IMG/VR virus record: IMGVR_UViG_3300035689_000068
Span: 1 to 27,648 of that record
DNA: 27,648 nucleotides
From: a virus
Reading direction: 5' to 3' (one strand)
The first letter of the stretch is position 1. Every line of letters starts with the position of its first letter. Shown piece by piece: positions 12,267 to 22,500 of this stretch. Made by a program: the position numbers and the translations under genes. The notes beneath the pieces are model-generated. The model was given only the letters and a program-made list of their open reading frames with translations. It searched no databases and had not been told where the DNA came from.

Positions 12267-12991
12267 TCCTCATCATCTTCCTCAATCTGACTAAGCAATG
12301 CCAGCTTCTTTTGCAGTTCAGTCTGTAATCTTTGGCGCTCTTTAGGGTTCTTCAATCTTTCAACAGTTTTACTACGGTTAAGTTGCTCAAGTAACTCCTG
12401 ATTAGTTTTAGGAGCGTTTTCCATTACTTTGCCATGTAATTCATGCAATGCTTTCAACCCTTTGATGCCCTCATTGAGCGCCTTGAGGTCAACTTTCTCA
12501 TACTCTCGAAAATCTATATCATCATTGCTATCCATAGCCTCAAGCAAGTCGCCATACTTTTGCTCAAGCCCTAAATTAATCAATCTCACCCCTTTACGAA
12601 TAATGGCTAAGCTGTTCGCCTCAGTCTCGCTCTCCTCGTTGGTGAAATAGCCAAGCTCAGTACCAAGCGCTTCTTCCTGTACTCGCGCCAAGTAACTGTC
12701 TCGCAATCCGCCCCAACCTTCGATAGCTGATTTCTTAGTTAGCTGGCTGACACCAACACCAAATTCCTCGGCAAGTTCTTGCAGATTGTAGCTCTCAGAC
12801 CAAATCCGTGTATGCCCCTTCTCCTCGTCGAACTCCTCAATACGCTTGCCAAGAATATATGCGCGTTTGATATCTGTCCAGTTTACCCAGCTTGTCTTGC
12901 TGAGTTTATGTATCGTTATCTTTTGCATTTCAGGCTGTTCACTATTCAAATTTCGTAGTGATTGCAGCTTTTGCTCGATGTTGTTAGCCAT
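12263..12991 (-). CDS. Terminase small subunit-like protein
   Basis: A 242-residue protein. Residues 41-105 match the layout of phage terminase small subunits: 'W-x-D-I-K-R-A-Y-I-x-G' followed by a helix-turn-helix (NLQELAEEFGVGVSQLTKKS) and the typical 'A-x-x-E-G-W-x-x-x-R' helix. In the family this domain binds the packaging site, and the helical C-terminal part oligomerises and contacts the large subunit; the C-terminus here is helical and very acidic at the end (EEDDED). It is on the strand opposite to the large subunit, which is unusual. Its stop codon overlaps the stop of the convergent kinase-like gene by 3 nt. Confidence 0.7.
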   Translation of the reverse strand: MANNIEQKLQSLRNLNSEQPEMQKITIHKLSKTSWVNWTDIKRAYILGKRIEEFDEEKGHTRIWSESYNLQELAEEFGVGVSQLTKKSAIEGWGGLRDSYLARVQEEALGTELGYFTNEESETEANSLAIIRKGVRLINLGLEQKYGDLLEAMDSNDDIDFREYEKVDLKALNEGIKGLKALHELHGKVMENAPKTNQELLEQLNRSKTVERLKNPKERQRLQTELQKKLALLSQIEEDDED

Positions 12992-13343
12992 GTCTCAAAA
13001 TTTCTTTTTTCTGCACGCCGTAAGGCGCTTGATTGTTGTCTATGTACTCTACCACGTTCTTTAATGGGCTATATAATTTCAAGTCTAGTTCTTTATGCGT
13101 CACTATCCACACCATCACTGCATTAGCCGCCACAATATTTTTTTCTGACGGCATGATAACTTTTAAATACTCGATAGTGCGTAGATTTTTGGCATCACAT
13201 TTAGCAAAGTCAATCAAGAACTGTACTCCAATTATGTCAGGTGGTATGTAACGCTTGACAGGCTGCTTAAGGATGCTATCTTTAATCTGAACTTTGAATC
13301 GAGACACAGGAAAGTGATATGATTGCTTAGTATAAGATAACAT
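12984..13343 (-). CDS. Hypothetical protein, coupled to small terminase gene
   Basis: A 119-residue protein started at the ATG at 13343; a TTG five codons further upstream is possible but would overlap the large terminase start. It overlaps the small terminase-like gene by 8 nt, so the two form a leftward pair. The sequence is basic at the N-terminus and has a mixed alpha/beta body (PPDIIGVQFLIDFAK, ANAVMVWIVTHKELDLKLYSP). No family is recognised. Its start codon is 8 bp from the divergent large-terminase start, which leaves no room for separate promoters between them. Confidence 0.6.
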   Translation of the reverse strand: MLSYTKQSYHFPVSRFKVQIKDSILKQPVKRYIPPDIIGVQFLIDFAKCDAKNLRTIEYLKVIMPSEKNIVAANAVMVWIVTHKELDLKLYSPLKNVVEYIDNNQAPYGVQKKEILRHG

Positions 13344-13351
13344 ACATAAGC

Positions 13352-15034
13352 ATGGCAATCAGACAGAAAAATTCCAATGACATAAGTGATGCCGAGCTTC
13401 GTAGGATGAGTGACGCGCTCGACGATGTGTTGGCAGAAAAAGCAAGTAAAAAGTTGCGCCACTTCTACGCATGGGCTTGGGGTTTTCATCAAGGTGTTCC
13501 TTTAGAAAAAAACTGGCACATTGACTGTGTTGCTGAACACGTAGAGGCAGCTTTAAATCGACAAATAAAGCGACTAATTGTTACTGTACCTCCTCGTAGC
13601 GGGAAGACGACTATCACTTCTATCTCTGCTCCTGCATTTAGGTGGATATCCCACCCTGAAGAAAAATTCTATCTGAGTTCACACAAGTTAGGTTTATGCA
13701 CTAGTAACCTGATTGCAACTCGAAATATTGTTAATCACCCAGATTATAAGAATAGATACTGTAATCCAGACCACGAATGGTTCAGTTTTAAATTATCAGA
13801 CGACCAATCAACTAAGACTAAGATTAGCAATACAGGTAAGGGAGAGATAAATATATCATCTCCAGATACAGGTATTATCGGTAGTGGAGGCACTGTATTT
13901 CTTATAGATGACATTATCGATGAAGAGATGTATAAAAATGAGTCTATACGAGAACAGAGAAATAAGTGGGTGACTGACCAGTTATTCGGTAGAACTAATG
14001 ATTTTAACTCAGATGTCCGAATAGCTATCAATCAAAGACTAGGCGATAGCGACCTTGTAAATCATTTACATAACAAATTTATAGGAGAAGACTGTTTTTT
14101 TGAACTTTGTATACCTGCTGAGTTCGCTAAGCGCAAAACTTACTTCTCCCCTTTGGGTGAAAAGTGGAATGACCCCAGAAAAACAGAAGGGCAATTGCTA
14201 GATAAAACCAGAATACCTTTAAAATTATTAGATGGATTAGACCCAATCCGCCGTAAAACTCTATTCAATCAAGACCCCAGTGGTGGTGGCAAAGGCATAA
14301 CCATCAGTGAAACAGATATCAGGATTGTATCTCAAAAGCCAACTAAGCTAGATTCTATGATTATTATGTGGGACTTGACCTTTGCAGCATCTCAAGCCTC
14401 TACATCATGGAACCTCGGTGCAGTAGTGGGCAGAAAAGAAAATAACTATTATGTAATTGATGGTATTCGAGCAAAGTTAGATATTGTGGGGCAAATGGCA
14501 GCTATCAAAAAACTAGCCAAGAAATATCCTCAAGCCGAAATTGGCGTAGAAGCAAAAGCTAACGGAGAAGCAGTAATGCGCTTGCTTGCTAGCGAATTTC
14601 CTAATATTGTACCTTTTCGTCCTAGTGTTTGGGGGGGGAAAGCTCAAGCTGACAAAGAAAAAAGGTTCGGTGCAGTAGTACCATTTATCAAAAACGGTCA
14701 ATTGCACGTTTACAAGCCTCATTTAACAGACTATACGCTTGATGAAACTTATGACCCAGACCACGCTATTAATGAACTAGTTGGCTTTCCTCTATTCTCG
14801 ACTAATGAGTGGGTAGATGATATAAGTTATGCTGTAGGATACTTGAGCCAGCAAACAAGTAATAATGTAATCATGCTGTTTGGAGACAACAATCCAAAAC
14901 TTACTGAAGATGAATATTGGGAAAATGACAGATTTGCTAAGAAATATAATCCAGACTATAATGAGGCTAACGACCTATGTATTTTCACCGACACCATCCC
15001 ATCCGCAGAGGATATCAATGCCATCCAGTTCTAA
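13352..15034 (+). CDS. terL: Terminase large subunit
   Basis: A 560-residue protein, full length for the family. The ATPase domain has Walker A PPRSGKTT (residues 80-87), Walker B VFLIDD (182-187) followed by acidic residues, and a coupling segment RIAINQR (224-230). The nuclease domain is RNase H-like, with acidic residues at D342 (WDLTF), E401 (VEAKANG) and D490-D491 (WVDDISYA). The protein pumps phage DNA into the procapsid and cuts the concatemer. A weak purine tract precedes the ATG at 13352. The gene is divergent from the small-subunit-like gene, with starts 8 bp apart, and overlaps the next gene by 17 nt. Confidence 0.95.
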   Translation: MAIRQKNSNDISDAELRRMSDALDDVLAEKASKKLRHFYAWAWGFHQGVPLEKNWHIDCVAEHVEAALNRQIKRLIVTVPPRSGKTTITSISAPAFRWISHPEEKFYLSSHKLGLCTSNLIATRNIVNHPDYKNRYCNPDHEWFSFKLSDDQSTKTKISNTGKGEINISSPDTGIIGSGGTVFLIDDIIDEEMYKNESIREQRNKWVTDQLFGRTNDFNSDVRIAINQRLGDSDLVNHLHNKFIGEDCFFELCIPAEFAKRKTYFSPLGEKWNDPRKTEGQLLDKTRIPLKLLDGLDPIRRKTLFNQDPSGGGKGITISETDIRIVSQKPTKLDSMIIMWDLTFAASQASTSWNLGAVVGRKENNYYVIDGIRAKLDIVGQMAAIKKLAKKYPQAEIGVEAKANGEAVMRLLASEFPNIVPFRPSVWGGKAQADKEKRFGAVVPFIKNGQLHVYKPHLTDYTLDETYDPDHAINELVGFPLFSTNEWVDDISYAVGYLSQQTSNNVIMLFGDNNPKLTEDEYWENDRFAKKYNPDYNEANDLCIFTDTIPSAEDINAIQF

Positions 15035-15404
15035 AGATTACATTACAGACAAGCTTGTGTATAGTGTTTCTCTCTCCTTTCCTATGGATAAGGTCAGAAT
15101 GTTCATGCTGCATTGGAAAGACCTTGTAGTAGCCCTAAATTTATCTACAGTTCAACGCCAACTTTATTTTTTGTCTCAAGTTTTGTATTTAACTGGAGAG
15201 TTTCTATATCAAAACGATTTTGAACTACTGTATAAAATTGCTAATGACTGGAAAAAATACAACCTGAATCAGTACGCAGACGCAGGTGACTTATATGGAA
15301 TAATCAGAACTCTTAGTCCTATCGAGCATGACTTAACCAGTCTCGAATACTTAGAGCGCTTACAACAACAATTACAGCCTCAAACTTGTGCCAACCATCC
15401 TTAA
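15018..15404 (+). CDS. Hypothetical protein downstream of large terminase
   Basis: A 128-residue protein. I chose the ATG at 15018 because it has a good GAGGA site 6 nt upstream; an upstream extension of the frame lies inside the large terminase gene. The sequence is helical and aromatic-rich (LYFLSQVLYLTGEFLYQNDFELLYKIANDW) with a Gln-rich end. No family is recognised. Its position after the large terminase might suggest a head-tail connector or tail-fibre-related function, but the proteins that follow are fibre-like, so its role stays open. Confidence 0.75.
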   Translation: MPSSSKDYITDKLVYSVSLSFPMDKVRMFMLHWKDLVVALNLSTVQRQLYFLSQVLYLTGEFLYQNDFELLYKIANDWKKYNLNQYADAGDLYGIIRTLSPIEHDLTSLEYLERLQQQLQPQTCANHP

Positions 15405-17232
15405 ACATACTTTAAATAATGACTCGCTTCCATCACCTCATGAAATTGCTGTTGGTGAACTTGTCCTAGCGCTCAAAGATGAACAAGCGATTCTTTATAC
15501 TAAGGATTTTACTGGCAAGATATTCGAGATTGGAAAAGGTGTCCAAAAGTTCACTGAACTACAAGATGTCAATATAGTTAATGCGCGTGATGGCGATTTT
15601 TTTGTTAAGTCAGGCAATGAGTTTACAGCAGCCTCCCAAATTGGAAATCTTAATAGACTTAGCGACCTTGAAATAAATAACCCTGCAAATGGTCAATATT
15701 TACGATATGACCCCATCAAAGAAGCTTATGTGAATGCAAATCCATCTTATGCACTATCACAACTTACAGACGTAGATTTGACAGGTCTGACCACCAATCA
15801 AGTACTGTATTGGGACTTAGTAGCAGGTAAATGGAAACCTCGAACTAGGCTCAATTTAGTAAACGAACTTAGTGATGTTGAGCTGACACCTACAACAGGA
15901 ACCGAAGATGACCCTCATCGACATCAAATATTATCTCTTGATGCTGGTGGAACAATATGGAGTAATCAAGACCTTCAAATTATTCGTGACCCTAATCCCA
16001 CTTTAAGCAATAACCTTAACGCAAATGGTAATTATCTTTACAATTCTTTCAGTAATGTTAGTAGTATTCTGGCTAACTCCCCTACTATTAATCTTCCTTA
16101 CTCTACTTCAGATTATTGGATTGTAAACGGAGTCCCTCTAGAGACTCAAGCTCAATGTATTATTTTGCCTCAGATTTCCCCTGCAAGTAATCAAGCAGCA
16201 GTAATGCTAATCGAGATACGTCAAAATACTGGGCAAATTCTTATCGGTGGGCTTACAAACGTTAAATATGAAGACGGTAGAGCTATTCGATTATCAGGTT
16301 CTGGCAAAACAGACATTATCACTATCCTTGTTCAGAATATTGGGGGTATACTTACTACCTATATTACAGCCGCAGCCCTCAATATAGCCACATTAGGTCA
16401 AGGAGGAGTTCCTGCGTGGAGATATGATATCGAGAACAATCAAACTCAATTGCTAGCGGCTCCTAAACTATACGACGATTACTTTAAATATGTCAAACTA
16501 CTACTAGATTTTGAGACACAAACATGGCGCAGTAAGCTTTGGTATGAAGATAAAAGTAGTTTGTCAGTCCCGATAGCAGTACTCGGAGTTACACAACAAG
16601 ATACAGATATTACAACCTTCGGAATCCCTAATAAAATAGCCGAGTTTGATAATGTTATTGATACCATTACAATCTCTCCTACTGCAACTATTAACGTGAT
16701 AGGAGATTTTACTTTCGAGTTCTATCTTCAATATCAAAACACAGCTTTTTATGAATCAGCTTCAGAAATTACGCACAATTATTTCATTTCAGATAACTTC
16801 AGTATCACTTACACTGGTCAGCTAACCGCCAGCACTCAAAATCTTACGCTCACATTAGTTATTGGCTCTAACACCTATACATTTGACAACGCCAACCGAC
16901 TTTTTAGATATCAAAATAGTCGTTACATATTTTTTTCTGTCACGCGAGTGGGGACGAGCATCAAAGTACATTGTGATGGGCAACTGCTAACAGAAAAAGA
17001 AGGCTTGGTTACAGATTCCCCAGTAACTAATTTGGCTATTGCATCAGCAGAAGTAAGTATGATAGGACGTATTGACTCAATACGCTTAACAGTAGGCAAA
17101 GGAAGATACACTGATGCTATTTATCAACCTCCAGCGATGAGGTTTGGTCGCTTGGGGGGACTTGAAAATGTGGTTCACTCTCAGTCTTTTAATTACTTTC
17201 ATCGCAGTATTGGTAATCAGATATTCTCTTAA
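15388..17232 (+). CDS. Tail fibre-like protein with C-terminal LamG-type domain
   Basis: A 614-residue protein with a GTG start at 15388, 17 nt inside the previous gene. The start is chosen because the N-terminus (PTILKHTLNNDSLPSPHEIAV, then GELVLALKD and LYTKD) matches the virion-attachment start of many phage tail fibres. Residues 57-166 hold three to four repeats of about 33 residues of the form 'L-x-D-V/L-x ... G-Q-Y-L-x-Y-D ... W-x' (LSDLEI at 91, LSQLTDVDL at 123, LSDVEL at 161). The C-terminal third has a concanavalin A/LamG-like jelly roll ending in IDSIRLTVGKGRYT. It probably binds a surface glycan of the host. Confidence 0.85.
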   Translation: MPTILKHTLNNDSLPSPHEIAVGELVLALKDEQAILYTKDFTGKIFEIGKGVQKFTELQDVNIVNARDGDFFVKSGNEFTAASQIGNLNRLSDLEINNPANGQYLRYDPIKEAYVNANPSYALSQLTDVDLTGLTTNQVLYWDLVAGKWKPRTRLNLVNELSDVELTPTTGTEDDPHRHQILSLDAGGTIWSNQDLQIIRDPNPTLSNNLNANGNYLYNSFSNVSSILANSPTINLPYSTSDYWIVNGVPLETQAQCIILPQISPASNQAAVMLIEIRQNTGQILIGGLTNVKYEDGRAIRLSGSGKTDIITILVQNIGGILTTYITAAALNIATLGQGGVPAWRYDIENNQTQLLAAPKLYDDYFKYVKLLLDFETQTWRSKLWYEDKSSLSVPIAVLGVTQQDTDITTFGIPNKIAEFDNVIDTITISPTATINVIGDFTFEFYLQYQNTAFYESASEITHNYFISDNFSITYTGQLTASTQNLTLTLVIGSNTYTFDNANRLFRYQNSRYIFFSVTRVGTSIKVHCDGQLLTEKEGLVTDSPVTNLAIASAEVSMIGRIDSIRLTVGKGRYTDAIYQPPAMRFGRLGGLENVVHSQSFNYFHRSIGNQIFS

Positions 17233-17233
17233 T

Positions 17234-18214
17234 ATGAGTACAACCATATTTCCCCACACAGTTAACGAAAACAAAGCTGACTACAACTTAATACCTGTGG
17301 GAACTTTACTATTGGGCTTTACCTCCAAAAATATTACTACTAAAACATACAAAAACAATGTAGCTATTGTAGGGAATAGTAAGCGTAATCTCAAAGACTT
17401 CATCGAATATTACTCTTACAGTGATGGCTCGATACTTCGTTTCTACAAAGGCAAATTAACAACCACTGTGCCTAATATATATTTAAGAGATATTGAAGGA
17501 ACAGTAATAGCAGGAATAGGTGATTATCTTGCAGTTACCAGTCTTGGTACTGTTACTAACGTAGGCAGAAAAGAATACTCTGTCAGTCAATTAAGTGATG
17601 TGGTCGATTCTATTTCATCTGATAAGTATGCTCTAACCTACAATGGTGATGTTTGGGTATATGCACCTGAAGCTTCGGCATTAGGCAGATTTGAAGATGT
17701 GACTTTTGCTACAGTACCTTACGGGGTTTTTGTATCCTATTTTGCTCCAGTTAATCAAGGGGGGTTTGGAAATAGTTATAGAATCTTGCCTTTGAGTATT
17801 ACTTGGGATAGGTCGCCCATTCTCGGAGGCACATTAAATTGTAATGGCAAGTCTTTACGCAACTTAACTTATTATTCTCAAAATATACAAGCTTCATCTC
17901 CTGTATCAACTTTATCTGTAGATACGATTACTTATAATGAAATCAATATAATTTGCGAGGATAATGTCAAAGTACTCTCTTTAGATATTATTGTTAACCA
18001 AACTCATCTCAAGTATTTTACACTTAATCTAATAAATTTTGAAGGGATATTGAGCTTATCTTCATCTCAAGCTGAAATTATTTTTGAAAACGGTTACTTA
18101 GCAAAAACAAAAGGAAAAGATAATACCTACACCCTGTTGGCATATAGAGATGATGTTAAACTAAGAGTTATCATGCTACACAAAAATCGAAATCTCAATG
18201 TATTTACAAACTAA
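17234..18214 (+). CDS. Second tail fibre-like protein, paralogue of preceding gene
   Basis: A 326-residue protein from the ATG at 17234, one base after the upstream stop. The frame is open further upstream and would add a false transmembrane segment from the overlapping gene, so I reject that extension. The N-terminus (TTIFPHTVNENK, then IPVGTLLLGF) and a single YSVSQLSDVV repeat mirror the preceding fibre protein. A later segment (PILGGTLNCNGKSLRNL) corresponds to PTLSNNLNANGNYLYNS in it, so the two arose by duplication. It lacks the LamG-like end and finishes in a beta-rich domain. It is likely part of the adsorption apparatus. Confidence 0.75.
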   Translation: MSTTIFPHTVNENKADYNLIPVGTLLLGFTSKNITTKTYKNNVAIVGNSKRNLKDFIEYYSYSDGSILRFYKGKLTTTVPNIYLRDIEGTVIAGIGDYLAVTSLGTVTNVGRKEYSVSQLSDVVDSISSDKYALTYNGDVWVYAPEASALGRFEDVTFATVPYGVFVSYFAPVNQGGFGNSYRILPLSITWDRSPILGGTLNCNGKSLRNLTYYSQNIQASSPVSTLSVDTITYNEINIICEDNVKVLSLDIIVNQTHLKYFTLNLINFEGILSLSSSQAEIIFENGYLAKTKGKDNTYTLLAYRDDVKLRVIMLHKNRNLNVFTN

Positions 18215-18989
18215 CAGCAAAGAAGGTAATAATACCCCAGTTGAAGTTGAAGTAGTCCAAAGTCCTAACTTTGAAATATTTGGTACAACTGTACATCTGC
18301 CTCCAAGCTCTAGTCTTAATACCATCCTTCTTTTGGCGTTATTAGTTCAAAATCTCACTAACCTATTTAAAACAAAACCCGTAGAGTTTGCTATTGATTT
18401 GCTTAGAGGTGGCGACCTAGAGCTACTTGAAAGACTGGATGATATAGCTGTAGAGCTTCGAGAGCTTACAAAAGCCGATAGAGTCCTCATTGCAGGATTC
18501 CACAATGGTAAAAAGAATACAATATATCATTGGAAAAGATTATCGGTTCTGGCAGAAGCTACTAGATTAGGTATAGAACCTGTTGCATCAAAACTGAAAG
18601 ATGTGGATACCTATTCTGTTATGACAAAAGCAGATTATGATTTACTATCTACATTGAAAGCCGACCAACAATACGTTCACACGCATCAAGATTTACCAAC
18701 CATTAGCGCTAAACAAAAAAGATTCCTAAGCACTTGTTACATGTTTGGGCAATATGTCTGCTTATTAGTTGATGACATTGCAGATGCACCTCATGGAATT
18801 ATCTTTGTTCAATACGATAGCCGTGAAAAATGTGAAGTACAAACAGAGAGTGAGATAGGCTGGAGTGATGCTACTAGAGACATGGCTTATCAGAAAGCAA
18901 TGATAGTTAATAATCTTATTTATGACAGAGGCACTTCAAGAATGAATAAAATTTTTGATTTTGTTAAAAAGAAATTGAGGATTTTCTAA
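18198..18989 (+). CDS. Membrane-anchored or virion protein with GAF-like domain
   Basis: A 263-residue protein that overlaps the previous gene by 17 nt. Residues 38-57 form a hydrophobic helix (SSLNTILLLALLVQNLTNLF). Residues about 82-235 resemble a GAF-like sensor domain: ELTKADRVLIAGFHNGKK with the 'R-V-x-x-x-x-F-H-N-G' pattern, a helical insert, then MFGQYVCLLVDDIADAPHGIIFVQYDS, which reads as the final strands. GAF domains bind small ligands or act in dimers. The presence of one in a late phage gene is unusual. It ends in a basic helix (MNKIFDFVKKKLRIF). The family call is by eye. Confidence 0.65.
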   Translation: MYLQTNSKEGNNTPVEVEVVQSPNFEIFGTTVHLPPSSSLNTILLLALLVQNLTNLFKTKPVEFAIDLLRGGDLELLERLDDIAVELRELTKADRVLIAGFHNGKKNTIYHWKRLSVLAEATRLGIEPVASKLKDVDTYSVMTKADYDLLSTLKADQQYVHTHQDLPTISAKQKRFLSTCYMFGQYVCLLVDDIADAPHGIIFVQYDSREKCEVQTESEIGWSDATRDMAYQKAMIVNNLIYDRGTSRMNKIFDFVKKKLRIF

Positions 18990-18992
18990 ACT

Positions 18993-19529
18993 ATGCTTTA
19001 CAGAAAAGATGGCGGAATTTTCAGTCGTGCCTCGGCTATTGTCAACATTCTAACTCAGCTTGATACCGTAGTTCAGCCAGCTTATATTGATGATGAGACT
19101 CTAGCTCTTTACGGTTTTATCCCTGACCCAAACCTAACTAGTCCTGTCAGTCAAACTCCGACTCAAGAGCAAAGAAAAGCAGCATTGTCCAGTGTAGATT
19201 GGGTTATTGGTGCTGCACACTTGCCAGAACAAACCAAGGCATCTATTGAAGCATGGAGGTGGATAGTTAGAAATTTGCCTCAAATAAATTTAAGTGCAGA
19301 CATTCCGCCATTACCTAAAGTAAAGGGAGTTGCAGGATATTTTTCAGATGCAACACTAACTCAAAGCGAAGCTGACCAGATTAAAAACTATGTAACACAA
19401 GACGAGGGATGGCTCACTTTCTTACAAATATGGAAGGAGCTTGGATTTACTTACTCTAAACAAACTGTGACCAACTTATTGACGGCTTACACAAATGTGG
19501 CTTTAGATGAAATTATCCGCAGCCTATAA
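18993..19529 (+). CDS. Hypothetical late protein
   Basis: A 178-residue protein from the ATG at 18993, with GAGG 11 nt upstream. The N-terminus is helical (SRASAIVNILTQLDTVVQPAYIDD). The middle is Pro- and Thr-rich (PDPNLTSPVSQTPTQEQRKAA) and the C-terminal half is helical. There is no signal peptide or membrane segment. It lies between the GAF-like and the large adhesin gene and overlaps the latter by 23 nt, so it may be a baseplate or adhesin-assembly protein. No family is recognised. Confidence 0.7.
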   Translation: MLYRKDGGIFSRASAIVNILTQLDTVVQPAYIDDETLALYGFIPDPNLTSPVSQTPTQEQRKAALSSVDWVIGAAHLPEQTKASIEAWRWIVRNLPQINLSADIPPLPKVKGVAGYFSDATLTQSEADQIKNYVTQDEGWLTFLQIWKELGFTYSKQTVTNLLTAYTNVALDEIIRSL

Positions 19530-22500
19530 TCACTCTTTCTCTGCTGGCTATTCTTACACCAGTCAAATATATGATGTTGCAAAACTTATTCCGAATTTGA
19601 ATGGGTTGTACTTGTGTGACCCAGACTATCTAACGTTCTCTAAAATTGGGGCAAGCGAAACCAACCAAGTCCAGACTATCTACAACCTGCTGTTTGATGG
19701 GAATTTTCTCCAAGCTTCAAGTAATTCTCCAACACTTATTACTGGCGATAGTCAGTTCAATGGGCAACCTAGTATAGACTTTGCAAATAGTGGTAATCAA
19801 TCTTTACTATTCAGAAGCCCAGTAAAGGTTGGTACATTAATAATTGTTTATCTTACAAGAGTTGCAGGTAGTTTTCCTGTGTACTCTTTTGGCTCCATAG
19901 CTGGCGACCCCCCAACATTTTTTGATATCTTTCGTTCTGGAGTTACTTCTCTATGGGCAGAACAACCTCTTGCAAATAACTCTATTTATAATGCAACATC
20001 ACGAATCAATAGTCGTTCAGTATCGCCAGATGTATTCATTCCTCTAAACAATACTCGGATACTTAGTGTAACTAACATAGATAATGCTAATCAATATGAG
20101 ATTGTCTCTGGCTTTGGCGGGAGTGCTAGTGGAGGGGATTTAAGTGTCAGAGGTAAAATAGCCGCAATCATCACAGCAGAATCTCCTTGTCCATTAGATA
20201 TACTTGCATCAGTTGAAGCAAAGTTAGCTGAGATATATGTCAACTACAATGGAGTGTCAATTTCTTCTCAGCCATCATTCAGATTGTTCGTTGATGCTTT
20301 TTTTAGTTTTGATTTTGCTACTATTGCTGTTGACGAGTTTTTTGATATTGTTAGCTATACCTATGTATCTCCTAGTGGATTAGGACTCAGTTTTACAGGC
20401 TCAATTTTATCGGGCTATGTACCAGAAGTATTTGATGGTGAGTTCACTATAAGTATTACCAATAGTAATAGCATGGTATCTACTTTTAGTTTTAGTTTGG
20501 AAACTGTTCGTCCTGACCCATTTGTACTAGACTTCCCACAACAATCTAATATAACCGTAGCTCTTTCTACACTAAAAGATAGTGATGACATTCCTTACGG
20601 GATTTACGCCGATACATTTGGGAATATAGTTAAATGGGAAGACTGCCGACGATTACCTAATAAACCTTTATACATAGCAAGTGACATAGGAACTAATCAA
20701 ATCACTTACGATGGAGCAACTGCGTCTTTTATAACTAATAGCTCTTTCAATCCCAGAACACTATTAGGAACAGCCGTTAACTGCAAAACATTAATCTGGG
20801 TATACAAACAAAAGCAAATTGGGGAGCGCTTTATGGCTAATGGCTTTCCAGATATATTTGCTAACGGTGTTCTTTGGACTACTACTACCAGTGAGGAAAT
20901 ATTTGGTACAACAGCTATAACTCAACTTAATACAAAGGTTAATAAGGTTGCGGTAAATGCCTTCAATTATCGATTCCCAAATGAATATGGGGCAATTATT
21001 ACTGCAACTAATTCTGGAACATCGATACCTTTTAGTGGTCTTACTTCTCAATTAAAAGGAGAACTACTGTATTTTATCGGTTGGTCGGTTGCATTGGGCG
21101 ATGATGAACTTGCAACGGCTACTCACCTCTTAGCTAATAAATTTTTTGATTCGACATTATTACTCTTCAGTACTGAAACAGAGTTCAGATACACTGAAGA
21201 CGTTATTGTTAACCTTAACAAAAAGGTTACTGAAATAGCTGGTAACGCCGTAGACTACGAGATACTAGTTAACCACTATTCCGCGACAATAGATGGTGAC
21301 GACCTTACATTTACTTGTCCAACTGATGACTTTATCGAGTTCACTATTCGCGCTTACACAGATGCTGAATCAATTACTTTCAGTTTTAATGTCAGCATCA
21401 CTTTACTTACTAATCAACTTTATATCGACCTGAAAGGGTTGCTCAACACCTTCAGCTCATTTTTTATCGTGACCCCTGATGCTGTCACTTTATCTGGTGG
21501 TAACATACTTCAACTTGATGAGTATCGCACTAACGGTCAGGGACTTCTTGGGGTGAATGCAGTAAATTATGTCACACCAACTCAATTAGATGGGCTTCCA
21601 GCAGCTAGATTCAACATAGATGGTTCCTCACGGCTAGATTTCGGTACACCTAGCAGTAGTAGTGGGTATTGTTTCATAATGACCTACATTCGCAAAGCAG
21701 GGCAAACTGGGGCAGCTTTCTTATTTGGTCAAGATAGTAACAACATTTTTAATTCTGGTAATGATGGCGAACTCCTAGCAACAGACTTCTTTGGGGACGT
21801 TTGGGCAAACGGGGCAGAAAGGGAACGTGACTATGTGTTACCTGAAGAATCGCTTAGTGTGGTTATCTTCAACTCAACCGACTTGGTGACCATTAACTCT
21901 ATTGCCAAAGACAGGGTGTTTGATGACAGGAGTGTAAAGGGCAGCGTAGCCATGTTTTGCATTGTTGACTACAATATTGAGCCTGAGTTATTTACGCCAA
22001 TTGAGCAAAGCATTCGAGACTATTATCAACCAGCCAAAATAGTCACACTGCTGAACTTCGATAGCAGTATTACCGACCAGAGTTATCGCGCCAAGACCTT
22101 GACCAGCAATATCTCGGTACTCGACACCGTAACTAAAAAATTTGGAGCCGCAAGCTTCCCTATCAGCAAAAATAGCGTTCCAGCTTACGTGCAGATACCC
22201 AATGACTCAGACTATTCTTTTCTGTCGGGCGATTTTACAATTGCAGGTTGGCTACTTACTGACCGTGCTACTGATGGTGAAGTCGTTAACATATATAGCC
22301 AGCAAGGTTTAGCCATATTCTTTTCTACCGACCGATTATACTTGGGGCGCTCATTGATACTTGGACTTGCTCTCTTTTCTGTTGCCTTGCCTTTATCCTC
22401 AACTGTGTTCAATCACATCGCTTTGACAAGACAGAATGGGACACTTAGATTGTATGTTGGTGGAGTTCGAGTGTACGAAGCTGTTGATGATTACGAATAT

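Noticed and set aside
17144-17233. N-terminal extension of the second fibre gene with an apparent membrane helix
   Set aside because: The segment overlaps the end of the first fibre gene; the ATG at 17234 directly after that stop gives an N-terminus that matches the fibre family.
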